NCBI GenBank assembly: GCA_021199255.1
Contig: JAJQIK010000063.1
Coordinates: 1-64,000, forward strand
Length of the DNA stretch: 64,000 nucleotides
Source of the DNA: Clostridiales bacterium
Lineage (GTDB): Bacteria; Bacillota; Clostridia; Lachnospirales; Lachnospiraceae
Direction: 5' to 3'
Every line of letters starts with the position of its first letter. The first letter of the stretch is position 1. Below, piece by piece: positions 34,747 to 45,809 of the stretch. The notes beneath the pieces are model-generated. The model was not told the origin of the DNA, searched no databases, and was given only the letters and a program-made list of their open reading frames with translations. A program made the position numbers and the translations under genes.

Positions 34747-37170
34747 TTACATTTTTTCAGGGGCGGAGAATCCTAACAAGTCGATGCAGGTCTCCAGAAC
34801 CTCCTTGGTCAGCTTCAGCAGCGCGATCCAGCCCGATTTCCTGTCCTGATCTTCCTCGGACAGAATCTTCGTCTCATGATAGAAGCTGTTAAAGGCATTG
34901 GCAAGATCGTAGATATAGGCGCAGATTTTATGAGGCGCAATCTCCTCAAAGGCTCCCTTCATCATGCCCTGGAAACCGGTCAGCTCCAGCATCAGCGCTT
35001 TTTCCGCTCCATGGGACGCTTCCCGAATGACTATGTCGGTCAATTTGCCGCCCTGCTCCTCATATTTATTCAGAATCGATTTAATCCGCACGATCGTGTA
35101 CAGGATATAGGGGCCGGTATCCCCCTCAAAGGAAGTAAAGCGATCCATATCGAAAATATAATCCTTGGACGCCTGATTGGACAGATCGCCGTACTTGATC
35201 GCGGCCAGACCCACAATCCTCGCCGTTTCTTCCTCTGTAGCCGCGTCCATCTGATAGCCCTTGGTTTTTCCATTCTCATGAATCTTGCAAAGCATCTCCT
35301 CGTTAATCTCACGGATCAGGTTTTCCAGACGCATCACGCCGCCTTCCCTGGTCTTAAAGGGCTTGCCGTCCTTGCCGTTCATGGTGCCGAAGCCGATATG
35401 CACCAGCTCGGTTTCCTCCTTCACCAATCCGGTCTTGCGGGCGCAGCGGAACACCTGCTCGAAATACAGATCCTGGCGCTTGTCGGTCAGATAGATCAGC
35501 TTATCCGGGTGATAGGTTTCCATACGATCCTGAATCGTGGCCAGGTCTGTGGTGTTATACAGGGAAGCGCCGTCGGATTTGAGAATCATACAGGGCGGGA
35601 TTTCCTTCGTGTCCGTCTCTTCCCTGACGTCTACCACCCAGGCTCCTTCGCTCTCATAGGCATAGCCCTCCCGCTTCATCTGCTCCACCATGGCGGGTAT
35701 TCTGTCGTGCACGTCGGACTCGCCCTTCCAGAGATCAAACTCCACGTTCAGGTTTTCGTAATTTTTCTTTAAATCGGATACCGATACCGCAATAATATGA
35801 TTCCAGAGCGCCCGGTATCCTCTGACGCCGTTTTGCAGCTTATAGGTGGCTTCCATGGCAGCCGCCTTATAGGCCTCGTCCTCCTTGGATTTGGCGCTGG
35901 CGGCAGGATAGATTTCTTCCAGCTCTGAAATCGTAAAGGGCGCCTGCGCCGGATAGTCCCCCTGATAGTGATCGTCAAAATAAACCAGCTCCGGCTGCCG
36001 CAGCTTAAGCTCTGTGATAATCAGCCCCATCTGCAGCCCCCAGTCTCCCAGATGAATATCTCCGATCACATCATGCCCCGCGTAACGGCAGATCCTCTTG
36101 ATGCTCTCGCCGATAATAGCGGAACGCAGATGCCCCACATGAAGCGGCTTCGCCACATTAGGGCCGCCATAATCAATTATAATCCTCTGGGGCTTCCCCT
36201 GTACTGTCAGCCCAAACTTATCTGCCGCCGCCATCCGGTTCAGATAGTCGGCGATTACGTCCTCTCTGACCTTGAGATTCAGGAAGCCGGGGGCAGCCGC
36301 AGTCACCTCCGACAACACGGAGCTCTCCTGCAGCCGTTTTGCCACTTCGCCGGCAATCATCATCGGCGCCTTGTGGTACTGCTTCGCCCCAGCCATCGCG
36401 CCATTGCACTGAAATTCGCACAGGTCTGGCCTGTTGGACAGCGTAACCCTGCCCAGCTCCCCGGCATAACCGGCGGCCTCAAACGCCGCTTTCATTTCTT
36501 CTGAGATGATCTCTAAAAATTCCTTCATTTTTCCTCCATTCCGCTCCTGTCTGGAATAGATACAGCCGCAGTAGTCCTGCCTGTACAATCCATATTCTTT
36601 GGATAACTCCACAGACCGCTGATAGCCGCCCTTTTTCTTGAAATCAGAAGGAAGCCACCGCACCTGATATTCCTCCGCCAGCCGCTCCCCTATTTCATTT
36701 AATTTGCCCGCGTTCTTCAAAGGGCTGATGGTCAGAGTCGTGGTAAAAAAGTCAAAGCCCTCCGCCTTAGCAAGCTTAGCCGTCCTGCGAAGCCGCAGGT
36801 CATAGCAGGCAAAGCATCTGACGCCCCCCTCCGGGCACTGTTCCATGCCCTGCGCCATGGCCAGGAACTTCTCCGGTTCATAATCCCCCTCCACGATCTC
36901 AATCGGATAACCCGTCCCGCCGGACAGAATCTCATCGTTATAGGCCGCAATCAGTCTTTTCTGTTCCCCAGCCCGCCTGCGGTATTCCGGCTCCATAGAA
37001 ATATTGGGATTATAATAAAAAACCGTGATTCTGAAAAACCTCCGCAGATATTCCAAAACATAGCTGCTGCAGGGTGCGCAGCAGCTATGCAGGAGAAGGG
37101 TTTTCCCTACGGTTCCCGGTTGCTCCAATAATTTATCCAGTTCCTTCTGATAATTTCTGTTCTGATTCAT
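34747..37170 (-). CDS. argS: QueH epoxyqueuosine reductase fused to arginyl-tRNA synthetase
   Basis: One 807-residue open frame holds two full enzymes. Residues 1-210 are QueH, which makes queuosine from epoxyqueuosine in tRNA: C30-C31 and C34 (HSCCAPC), C119/C122 (RCFAC) and C201/C203 (YCGC) are all present. Residues 215-807 are ArgS: N-terminal Add domain, PNVAKPLHVGHLRS with HVGH at 344-347, FKTREGG in the KMSKS place and the C-terminal anticodon domain. The four linker residues N-G-G-K are the translation of GGAGGA (36532-36537), a Shine-Dalgarno site four bases before the ArgS ATG at 36528. So either a fusion or both a fusion and free ArgS are made. No stop separates the two parts. Confidence 0.92.
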   Translation of the reverse strand: MNQNRNYQKELDKLLEQPGTVGKTLLLHSCCAPCSSYVLEYLRRFFRITVFYYNPNISMEPEYRRRAGEQKRLIAAYNDEILSGGTGYPIEIVEGDYEPEKFLAMAQGMEQCPEGGVRCFACYDLRLRRTAKLAKAEGFDFFTTTLTISPLKNAGKLNEIGERLAEEYQVRWLPSDFKKKGGYQRSVELSKEYGLYRQDYCGCIYSRQERNGGKMKEFLEIISEEMKAAFEAAGYAGELGRVTLSNRPDLCEFQCNGAMAGAKQYHKAPMMIAGEVAKRLQESSVLSEVTAAAPGFLNLKVREDVIADYLNRMAAADKFGLTVQGKPQRIIIDYGGPNVAKPLHVGHLRSAIIGESIKRICRYAGHDVIGDIHLGDWGLQMGLIITELKLRQPELVYFDDHYQGDYPAQAPFTISELEEIYPAASAKSKEDEAYKAAAMEATYKLQNGVRGYRALWNHIIAVSVSDLKKNYENLNVEFDLWKGESDVHDRIPAMVEQMKREGYAYESEGAWVVDVREETDTKEIPPCMILKSDGASLYNTTDLATIQDRMETYHPDKLIYLTDKRQDLYFEQVFRCARKTGLVKEETELVHIGFGTMNGKDGKPFKTREGGVMRLENLIREINEEMLCKIHENGKTKGYQMDAATEEETARIVGLAAIKYGDLSNQASKDYIFDMDRFTSFEGDTGPYILYTIVRIKSILNKYEEQGGKLTDIVIREASHGAEKALMLELTGFQGMMKGAFEEIAPHKICAYIYDLANAFNSFYHETKILSEEDQDRKSGWIALLKLTKEVLETCIDLLGFSAPEKM

Positions 37171-37207
37171 ATGCGTTCCATTGCCGCTTCCCCGGCAGCG
37201 TCAGGCA

Positions 37208-40200
37208 CTATCTGCCCCTCTGGGCGATCGTGGCAATATCCACCAGCGTCAGCTCTCCCTGAGAAGCCGCGTTTTCCAGGCTTGTAACCAGCGCCGCCGC
37301 CGTGTCCATAGCCGTGATACAGTTGACGCCTGTCTCGATGGCGGTTCTCCTGATTAAAAAGCCGTCCCGGCTCTTGTCCCGTCCCTGGGTCGGCGTATCG
37401 ATCACCAGATCGATTTTGTGCCCCAGAATCAAATCCATAACCGTAGGGGATTCCTGCTGTATCTTATTAACCTTCCTTGCCTTCACGCCCGCTTCATTCA
37501 ACGCCGCCGCCGTACTTCTGGTAGCATAAATCGTATAACCCAGCTTCTCGAAACGCCGCGCCACGTCGATGGCCTCTCCCTTATCCGCGTCCTTGACCGT
37601 AATAATCATCTGCTTATGCCTGGGCAGATTTACGCCCGCGCCCAAAAAGGCTTTGTACAACGCCTCGTTGAAGGTTCTGGCAATCCCCAGACATTCGCCG
37701 GTAGACTTCATTTCCGGCCCCAAGCTGATCTCCGCCCCACGGATTTTCTCAAAGGAGAATACCGGCATCTTAATGGCGAAATAATCCGCCGCCGGCTGCA
37801 GCCCCGGCTCATAGCCAAGCTCCCGAATCTTTTTGCCGATAATAACCTGCGTGGCCAGATCGACGATGGGAATCCCCGTCACTTTGCTGATATAAGGCAC
37901 GGTACGGGAGGAACGGGGGTTCACCTCGATTACATACACCTCGTCGCCCACCGCAATAAACTGAATATTAATCAATCCGATGACGTGCAGCGCCTTGGCC
38001 AGTCTTCTGGAATATTCCGCAATGGTTTCCTTGACCTTCTCGCTGACCGTGGGAGCAGGATAGACGGAAATGCTGTCGCCGGAATGGACGCCCGTCCGCT
38101 CAATATGCTCCATAATACCCGGAATCAGAATATCCGTGCCGTCGCATACCGCGTCTACCTCCAGCTCCTTGCCCTGTAAATATTTATCCACCAGAATCGG
38201 ATGTTCCTGCTCATAGCGGTTAATCACCGCCATAAATTCTTCGATTTCCTGATCGGAGATGGCGATCTGCATTCCCTGCCCGCCCAGCACATAAGAGGGA
38301 CGAACCAGCACCGGATAGCCCAGCCTGTTGGCCACCGCCTTGGCCTCCTCAGCCGTATAAACCGTACCGCCCGCCGCTCTGGGGATCTCTGTCTCCTCCA
38401 GAATCTTATCGAACAGCTCCCTGTCCTCCGCGGCGTCTACGTCCTCCGCTTTGGTGCCCAGAATAGGCACGCCCATCTTCATCAGGCTCTCTGTCAGCTT
38501 GATGGCGGTCTGGCCGCCAAACTGCACTACCGCTCCGTCCGGCTTCTCCACATTCACGATATTCTCCACATCTTCCGGCGTCAGAGGCTCGAAATACAGC
38601 TTATCCGCAATATCAAAGTCCGTGCTGACCGTCTCCGGGTTATTATTGACGATAATCGTCTCATAACCCTCCCGCGCAAACGCCCATGTGGCGTGGACGG
38701 AGCAATAATCAAACTCGATTCCCTGTCCGATACGGATAGGGCCGGAACCAAGCACCAACACCTTTTTCCGGGAATGGGCAGGCTCCACTTCTGTCTCGGA
38801 GCCGAACACTGAGTAGTAATATGGCGTGCTTGCCGCAAATTCCGCCGCGCAGGTATCCACCATCTTAAACGCCGCCACAATCCCGTTATCATAACGCATT
38901 TTCCTGATTTCCGCTTCCGTCCTTCCCGTCAGGCCGGCAATCACATGATCCGGGAACTCAAGCCGCTTCGCTTCTTTTAACAGCTCCAGCGTCAGCGGGC
39001 CTTTCTCCAGCGCCGCCTCCATCTCTGTTAAAATAGCGATTTTATCAATAAACCAGCAGTCTACCATGGTGATTTCATGTATGGTGTCATAATCGACGCC
39101 TTTTCGGATCGCCTCCGCAATAATGTAAATCCTCTGGTCGTCTACGATTTTCAGCCTGTCAATCAATTCTTCCTTCGTCATCTGGGAGAAATCATAGCTT
39201 CTCAGGCAGTCCACATGCTGTTCCAGGGAACGGATCGCTTTCATCAGGGCGCCTTCAAAATTATTGCCGATACTCATCACTTCCCCGGTGGCCTTCATCT
39301 GCGTTGTGAGAGTACGTTTCGCCGTAATAAATTTATCAAAAGGCAGTCTGGGAATCTTCACCACGCAATAATCCAGGGCAGGCTCAAAGCTGGCGTAGGT
39401 TTTGCCGGTAATGGCATTTTTAATCTCGTCCAGGGTATATCCCAGCGCGATCTTGGCCGCCACCTTGGCAATCGGATATCCCGTGGCCTTGGAGGCCAGC
39501 GCCGAGGAACGGCTCACACGGGGATTTACCTCGATCACACAGTATTCAAAGCTGGTAGGGTGCAGGGCAAACTGTACGTTACACCCGCCTGTGATGCCCA
39601 GCTCGTTAATAATATTCAAAGCGGAGCTTCTGAGCATCTGGTATTCCTTGTCCCCCAGCGTCTGGGAGGGCGCCACTACGATACTGTCGCCGGTATGAAC
39701 CCCTACCGGATCAATGTTTTCCATATTACATACGGTGATGCAGTTTCCCGCGCTGTCGCGCATGACCTCATATTCGATTTCCTTCCAGCCGGCGATACAG
39801 CGCTCTACCAGAACCTGTCCCACACGGGAAAGGCGCAGGCCGTTTGCCAGTATTTCCTCCAGCTCGATCTGGTTATGGGCGATGCCGCCGCCGGAACCGC
39901 CAAGGGTATACGCGGGACGCAGCACCACCGGATAACCGATCTTATTGGCAAAGGCGATCCCGTCCTCAATATTCTCTACCACAAGAGAGGGCGCGCAGGG
40001 CTCTCCGATCTTCTCCATGGTCTCCTTAAATTCCAGACGGTCCTCCGCCTTTTTAATGGTCTGCGCCGTAGTGCCAAGCAGGGCGACCCCATGGGCTGCG
40101 AGGAAACCGGATTCGTCCAGCTCCATTCCCAGATTCAGCCCTGCCTGTCCGCCCATGTTGGGCAGAAGGCTGTCCGGCTTTTCCTTGATAATAATCTGTT

Positions 40201-40423
40201 CCAGCACCTTCGCTGTCAAAGGCTCAATATATACTTTATCCGCAATATCGCCGTCGGTCATGATCGTTGCGGGATTGGAATTGACCAGAATAACTTCCAT
40301 GCCCTCTTCCTTCAGGGAACGGCATGCCTGCGTACCTGCATAATCAAACTCCGCCGCCTGCCCGATCACAATCGGGCCGGAGCCGATCACCAGCACTCTT
40401 TTTACATTCGGATTCTTAGGCAT
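37208..40423 (-). CDS. carB: Carbamoyl-phosphate synthase large subunit
   Basis: A 1071-residue synthetase that uses ammonia from CarA, bicarbonate and two ATP to make carbamoyl phosphate for pyrimidines and arginine. Both ATP-grasp halves are visible: the first starts KRVLVIGSGPIVIGQAAEFD and has VLRPAYTLGGSGGGIAHN; the second KVLVLGSGPIRIGQGIEFD and VRPSYVLGGQGMQIA. An oligomerisation domain lies between, and the C-terminal MGS-like domain (about 935-1071) holds the regulatory site. Length is that of the family. It starts 39 bases after carA in the same transcript. Confidence 0.97.
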   Translation of the reverse strand: MPKNPNVKRVLVIGSGPIVIGQAAEFDYAGTQACRSLKEEGMEVILVNSNPATIMTDGDIADKVYIEPLTAKVLEQIIIKEKPDSLLPNMGGQAGLNLGMELDESGFLAAHGVALLGTTAQTIKKAEDRLEFKETMEKIGEPCAPSLVVENIEDGIAFANKIGYPVVLRPAYTLGGSGGGIAHNQIELEEILANGLRLSRVGQVLVERCIAGWKEIEYEVMRDSAGNCITVCNMENIDPVGVHTGDSIVVAPSQTLGDKEYQMLRSSALNIINELGITGGCNVQFALHPTSFEYCVIEVNPRVSRSSALASKATGYPIAKVAAKIALGYTLDEIKNAITGKTYASFEPALDYCVVKIPRLPFDKFITAKRTLTTQMKATGEVMSIGNNFEGALMKAIRSLEQHVDCLRSYDFSQMTKEELIDRLKIVDDQRIYIIAEAIRKGVDYDTIHEITMVDCWFIDKIAILTEMEAALEKGPLTLELLKEAKRLEFPDHVIAGLTGRTEAEIRKMRYDNGIVAAFKMVDTCAAEFAASTPYYYSVFGSETEVEPAHSRKKVLVLGSGPIRIGQGIEFDYCSVHATWAFAREGYETIIVNNNPETVSTDFDIADKLYFEPLTPEDVENIVNVEKPDGAVVQFGGQTAIKLTESLMKMGVPILGTKAEDVDAAEDRELFDKILEETEIPRAAGGTVYTAEEAKAVANRLGYPVLVRPSYVLGGQGMQIAISDQEIEEFMAVINRYEQEHPILVDKYLQGKELEVDAVCDGTDILIPGIMEHIERTGVHSGDSISVYPAPTVSEKVKETIAEYSRRLAKALHVIGLINIQFIAVGDEVYVIEVNPRSSRTVPYISKVTGIPIVDLATQVIIGKKIRELGYEPGLQPAADYFAIKMPVFSFEKIRGAEISLGPEMKSTGECLGIARTFNEALYKAFLGAGVNLPRHKQMIITVKDADKGEAIDVARRFEKLGYTIYATRSTAAALNEAGVKARKVNKIQQESPTVMDLILGHKIDLVIDTPTQGRDKSRDGFLIRRTAIETGVNCITAMDTAAALVTSLENAASQGELTLVDIATIAQRGR

Positions 40424-40462
40424 CTTCTCTCCTCCATCTACTGATTCTATGCACTGTCGTTT

Positions 40463-41665
<1,203 letters not shown>

Positions 41666-41711
41666 TCTGTCACCTGTTCCCTCTCAAAATATTCTTTCGC
41701 ACAATCGATTT

Positions 41712-41740
41712 ATTATAGCATAAGACCTTAGCCGGTTCAA
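41712..41740 (-). promoter_or_regulatory. Promoter of carA-carB
   Basis: TTGAAC (41735-41740) and TATAAT (41712-41717) with 17 bases between on the minus strand, just before carA. Confidence 0.75.
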
Positions 41741-41855
41741 TCACTCTTTTTGCCGTCCCCAATAGTCTTTGCGCCTTTTCCCCCGCCTTACGGCCCGGTT
41801 CCCGCACATGATAAACTCCCCAGAAGCCGCCTGCTTTTGAGGAGTTCTCAGAGAC

Positions 41856-44800
41856 TTATCCTTTAAAATAAGCCACACCGGATTCAAAGATCTTCAGATC
41901 CTGTTCGCCGTAAATATTAATCGCAACGGAGTCTCCTCTTCTTTCCGAATGAGCCATCTTGCCAAGGCATCGTCCGTCGGGAGAGGTGATTCCCTCAATC
42001 GCCGCGTAGGAGCCGTTGATATTCCACTCTTCATCCATGGATACGCCGCCGTGGATATCCGCATATTGGGTAGCCACCTGCCCGTTTCCAAACAGCCGCC
42101 TGATCCATTCGTCCGACGCCACAAACCGTCCTTCTCCATGGGACGCTGGGTTTACATAAGTTTCTCCCAGCTTTGCCCCCTGCAGCCAGGGGGACTTATT
42201 GGAAACCACTTTTATATACGCCATTTTGGAGATATGACGGTTCACCGTATTAAAGGTCAGCGTAGGAGAGTCCTCCTTCTGTCCCGTGATTTCCCCGTAA
42301 GGCACCAGACCCAGCTTAATCAGCGCCTGGAAGCCGTTGCAGATCCCCAGCGCCAGGCCGTCCCTCTCCTGAAGCAGCTTCATAACGGCTTCCTTCATCT
42401 TCTCATTTCGGAAAGCCGTGGCGAAGAATTTCGCGGAGCCATCCGGTTCGTCTCCCGCGGAGAATCCGCCCGGGAACATGATAATCTGCGCCTGCCCGAT
42501 GGCTTTCTCGAACAAATCCACGCTCTCCCGGATATCCTCGGCCGTCAGGTTCTTAAAGACTTTGGTGATCACCTCCGCGCCGGCTCTTTCAAAAGCTCTG
42601 GCGCTGTCATACTCACAGTTGGTGCCTGGGAATACCGGAATAAACACCGTGGGCTTCGCCGTCTTATGTCTGCACACATAGACTTCTCCGGCGTTGTAAA
42701 GGCGGGACGCCACAGGACTCTTATCCTTTTCCGCCGTATAAGGGAATACCTTATCCAGCCGGGAAGTCCAGGCCTCCAGCGCCTCTTCCATGGGAATTAC
42801 CACATCTCCCCAGCTAAATGCCGCGTCCCCGGTAATCCGGCCGACGACGGTATAGGACATGCCGGAAGCTCCCAGGGCGTCCGCCGCTTCCACAGGCATT
42901 TCCGCAATTATCTCGCCCAGCCCGTTTGCAAAAAATACTTCCGGAGCCAGATCCTTCTCTATCTCCACGCCTAACTGGTTGCCAAACGCCATCTTGCTGA
43001 CTGCTGCCGCCGCGCCCCTGGCGTCCAATGCGTAGGCCGCCTTAATTTTCCCTTCTGACATCAGTGTCAGAATTTGGTCATATACCTGCATGACCTTCTC
43101 ATAAACCGGCAGATCGTAGGCGTCCTTCGGAATATGGAACAGGATCAGCTTATCGCCCGCCGTCTTCAGCTCCGGGCTGATGATATTCTGCTTCCTGCTG
43201 ATATCTACCGCAAAGGATACCAGTGTGGGCGGCACGTCGATATCGTTAAAGGTGCCGGACATGGAATCCTTGCCGCCGATGGAGGCAAGCCCATAACCGA
43301 TCTGGGCGTCGTAAGCGCCCAGCAGCGCCGCGAAGGGCTGGCTCCAGCGAGCCGCATCCTGCGTCATTCTCCTGAAATATTCCTGGAAGGTGAAACGGAT
43401 CGTCTTATAATCCCCGCCGTTCGCCACAATCTTCGCCATGGATTCCGTCACCGCATAGATCGCGCCATGGTACGGGCTCCAACTGGATAAATAGGGGTCA
43501 AAGCCATAGCTCATCATGGTCACGGTATCCGTTTTTCCCTTCAAGACAGGCAGCTTGGCAACCATCGCCTGCGTTTCCGTCATCTGATATCTGCCGCCAT
43601 AGGGCATATATACGCTGCCCGCGCCGATGGAGGCGTCGAACATTTCCACAAGCCCCTTCTGGGAGCACACGTTCAGGTCGTTTAACAGGGACAGCCAGGC
43701 TTTCTTCACATCGCCCTGCTCCAGCGCCTCCTGCACTCCGGGCGTGGCAATCTTTTTCAGATAATTGTCCTTTTCCTCCGGCATATCCACCGCTACCGAA
43801 GTCTCCTGATGGGCGCCGTTGGTATCCAGAAACGCCCTGGAAATATTCACGATTTCCTGACCGCGCCATTTCAGTACCAGCCTGGGCTCCTCCGTCACTA
43901 CCGCTACCGCTACCGCTTCCAGATTTTCTTCCGCCGCATAGCCCAGAAAAGCCTCCGCGTCCCCAGGCGCGACGACCACTGCCATTCTCTCCTGGGATTC
44001 GGAGATCGCCAGCTCCGTCCCGTCAAGTCCCGCGTATTTCTTGGGCACCTTGTCCAGATCTACCACCAGGCCGTCCGCCAGCTCGCCGATAGCCACGGAG
44101 ACGCCGCCTGCGCCGAAGTCGTTGCATTTCTTAATCAGCCGGCTGACCTCCTCCCGGCGGAACAATCTCTGAATCTTACGCTCCGTGGGAGCGTTGCCCT
44201 TCTGCACCTCAGCGCCGCAGGTTTCGATGGAGCTCTCCGTATGCACCTTGGAAGAACCGGTAGCGCCGCCGCAGCCGTCCCGTCCGGTTCTGCCCCCCAG
44301 CAGGATAATCATATCGCCTGGGTCAGAAGTCTCCCGAATCACATTTTTTCTCGGCGCAGCGCCCATGACCGCGCCGATCTCCATTCTTTTGGCGACATAA
44401 TTCGGATGATAGATTTCCTTGACTAAGCCGGTGGCCAGACCGATCTGGTTCCCGTAGGAGGAATAGCCGCTTGCCGCGCCCCGCACCAGCTTCTTCTGGG
44501 ATAATTTACCCTTGAGGGTATCCGCCACCGGCACGGTGGGGTCCGCCGCGCCGGTTACGCGCATGGCCTGATACACATACCCGCGCCCGGAAAGCGGGTC
44601 GCGGATCGCGCCGCCCAGGCAGGTGGCCGCGCCGCCGAAGGGCTCTATCTCCGTAGGGTGGTTATGGGTCTCATTCTTGAAAAAGACAAGCCATTCCTCT
44701 GTTTCCGGGCCGTTTCCATAATCGATTTCTACCGGAACCACCACCGAGCAGGCGTTGATTTCATCCGACTGCTCCATATCCTCCAGCTTTCCTTCTTTTC

Positions 44801-45659
44801 TCAGCTTGCGCATACCCATAAGGGCTAAATCCATCAGACAGACAAATTTATCCTGTCTGCCCGCATACACTTCCTCTCTGGCGGCCAGATAGTTCTCATA
44901 GGTTCTCTGAATCGGCTGCCGGTAATATCCCTCCGCGAAAACCACGTCCTTTAACTCTGTGGAAAAGGTCGTATGGCGGCAGTGGTCAGACCAATAGGTG
45001 TCCAGCACACGGATTTCCGTCATCGTCGGATCTCTGTGCTCTTCTCCACGATAGTAGTTCTGGATATGCTGAAAGTCCTGAAACGTCATGGCCAGTCCCA
45101 GGGAATCATACAACCCCCTAAGCTCCTCCTCCGTCATCGCCTGAAAGCCCTCGAATACGGCTACGTCTGCGGGTTCGTCATAGACCGTAACAAGGGTATC
45201 CGGCTTCACCATATCGGTTTCCCTGGAATCCACGGGATTGATGCAGTATGCCTTAATTTTCAAAAATTCATCATCAGAAATCGCGCCTGTGATCAGATAA
45301 GTAACCGCCGTTTTGATAATCGGTTCTTCGTCTTCTTTTAAAAACTTCACGCACTGTACGGCGGAATCCGCCCTCTGGTCGAACTGTCCCGGAAGATACT
45401 CCACACTGAATACCCTGCCGTCCGCCGGAAGCTCAATGGATTCCTCATACAGAATATCCACCGGTGGTTCGGAAAACACGGTTTCGCATGCTCTGGCAAA
45501 AACCTCGTCGGACAGATTCTCCACGTCATAGCGGATCAATACCCTGACCTCCTGCACGCCTGTAATGCCCAGATAACTGCCGATTTCCTCCTTCAGTTCC
45601 TTCGCCCTGACCGCGAAGGGCGCTTTCTTTTCCACATAAATACGTTTTACGTTTCCCAT
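41856..45659 (-). CDS. purL: Phosphoribosylformylglycinamidine synthase, single-chain form
   Basis: Fourth step of purine synthesis: FGAR plus glutamine and ATP to FGAM. About 1267 residues in one chain, the clostridial long type that joins PurS-like, PurL and PurQ parts. The N-terminal PurS-like and linker parts are followed by the first AIRS half (YWSDHCRHTTFSTEL, FKNETHNHPTEIEPFGGAATC, GRTGRDGCGG), the second half (GSVYMPYGGRYQMTETQ, SIGGKDSMSGTF) and a glutaminase domain with LGICNGFQALIKLG (Cys nucleophile) and ending His-Glu region NPASHGEGRF. ATG 45659 follows GGGAGG; the frame open to 45725 is leader. It is transcribed alone from the promoter at 45747-45775. Confidence 0.95.
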   Translation of the reverse strand: MGNVKRIYVEKKAPFAVRAKELKEEIGSYLGITGVQEVRVLIRYDVENLSDEVFARACETVFSEPPVDILYEESIELPADGRVFSVEYLPGQFDQRADSAVQCVKFLKEDEEPIIKTAVTYLITGAISDDEFLKIKAYCINPVDSRETDMVKPDTLVTVYDEPADVAVFEGFQAMTEEELRGLYDSLGLAMTFQDFQHIQNYYRGEEHRDPTMTEIRVLDTYWSDHCRHTTFSTELKDVVFAEGYYRQPIQRTYENYLAAREEVYAGRQDKFVCLMDLALMGMRKLRKEGKLEDMEQSDEINACSVVVPVEIDYGNGPETEEWLVFFKNETHNHPTEIEPFGGAATCLGGAIRDPLSGRGYVYQAMRVTGAADPTVPVADTLKGKLSQKKLVRGAASGYSSYGNQIGLATGLVKEIYHPNYVAKRMEIGAVMGAAPRKNVIRETSDPGDMIILLGGRTGRDGCGGATGSSKVHTESSIETCGAEVQKGNAPTERKIQRLFRREEVSRLIKKCNDFGAGGVSVAIGELADGLVVDLDKVPKKYAGLDGTELAISESQERMAVVVAPGDAEAFLGYAAEENLEAVAVAVVTEEPRLVLKWRGQEIVNISRAFLDTNGAHQETSVAVDMPEEKDNYLKKIATPGVQEALEQGDVKKAWLSLLNDLNVCSQKGLVEMFDASIGAGSVYMPYGGRYQMTETQAMVAKLPVLKGKTDTVTMMSYGFDPYLSSWSPYHGAIYAVTESMAKIVANGGDYKTIRFTFQEYFRRMTQDAARWSQPFAALLGAYDAQIGYGLASIGGKDSMSGTFNDIDVPPTLVSFAVDISRKQNIISPELKTAGDKLILFHIPKDAYDLPVYEKVMQVYDQILTLMSEGKIKAAYALDARGAAAAVSKMAFGNQLGVEIEKDLAPEVFFANGLGEIIAEMPVEAADALGASGMSYTVVGRITGDAAFSWGDVVIPMEEALEAWTSRLDKVFPYTAEKDKSPVASRLYNAGEVYVCRHKTAKPTVFIPVFPGTNCEYDSARAFERAGAEVITKVFKNLTAEDIRESVDLFEKAIGQAQIIMFPGGFSAGDEPDGSAKFFATAFRNEKMKEAVMKLLQERDGLALGICNGFQALIKLGLVPYGEITGQKEDSPTLTFNTVNRHISKMAYIKVVSNKSPWLQGAKLGETYVNPASHGEGRFVASDEWIRRLFGNGQVATQYADIHGGVSMDEEWNINGSYAAIEGITSPDGRCLGKMAHSERRGDSVAINIYGEQDLKIFESGVAYFKG

Positions 45660-45746
45660 GATGCATTTCCTCCCTGTGTTCCTCTGTCCGGCCTTTTCCT
45701 GTGCGTTCCATGCCCCGCCCGACAAAAAGGTATGATACCAAATACT

Positions 45747-45775
45747 ATTATGCCAAATTGCAGGGCATATTTCAA
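45747..45775 (-). promoter_or_regulatory. Promoter of purL
   Basis: TTGAAA (45770-45775) and CATAAT (45747-45752) with 17 bases between on the minus strand. The leader is short and shows no purine riboswitch. Confidence 0.7.
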
Positions 45776-45809
45776 TCGGTGTTTTCTGTTTCTATCCCCG
45801 CTTCCCTCT

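Noticed and set aside
39077-40444. 455-codon plus-strand frame
   Set aside because: It lies entirely opposite carB, which has every family motif; the plus frame gives a His/Arg/Gln-rich product typical of an antisense shadow.
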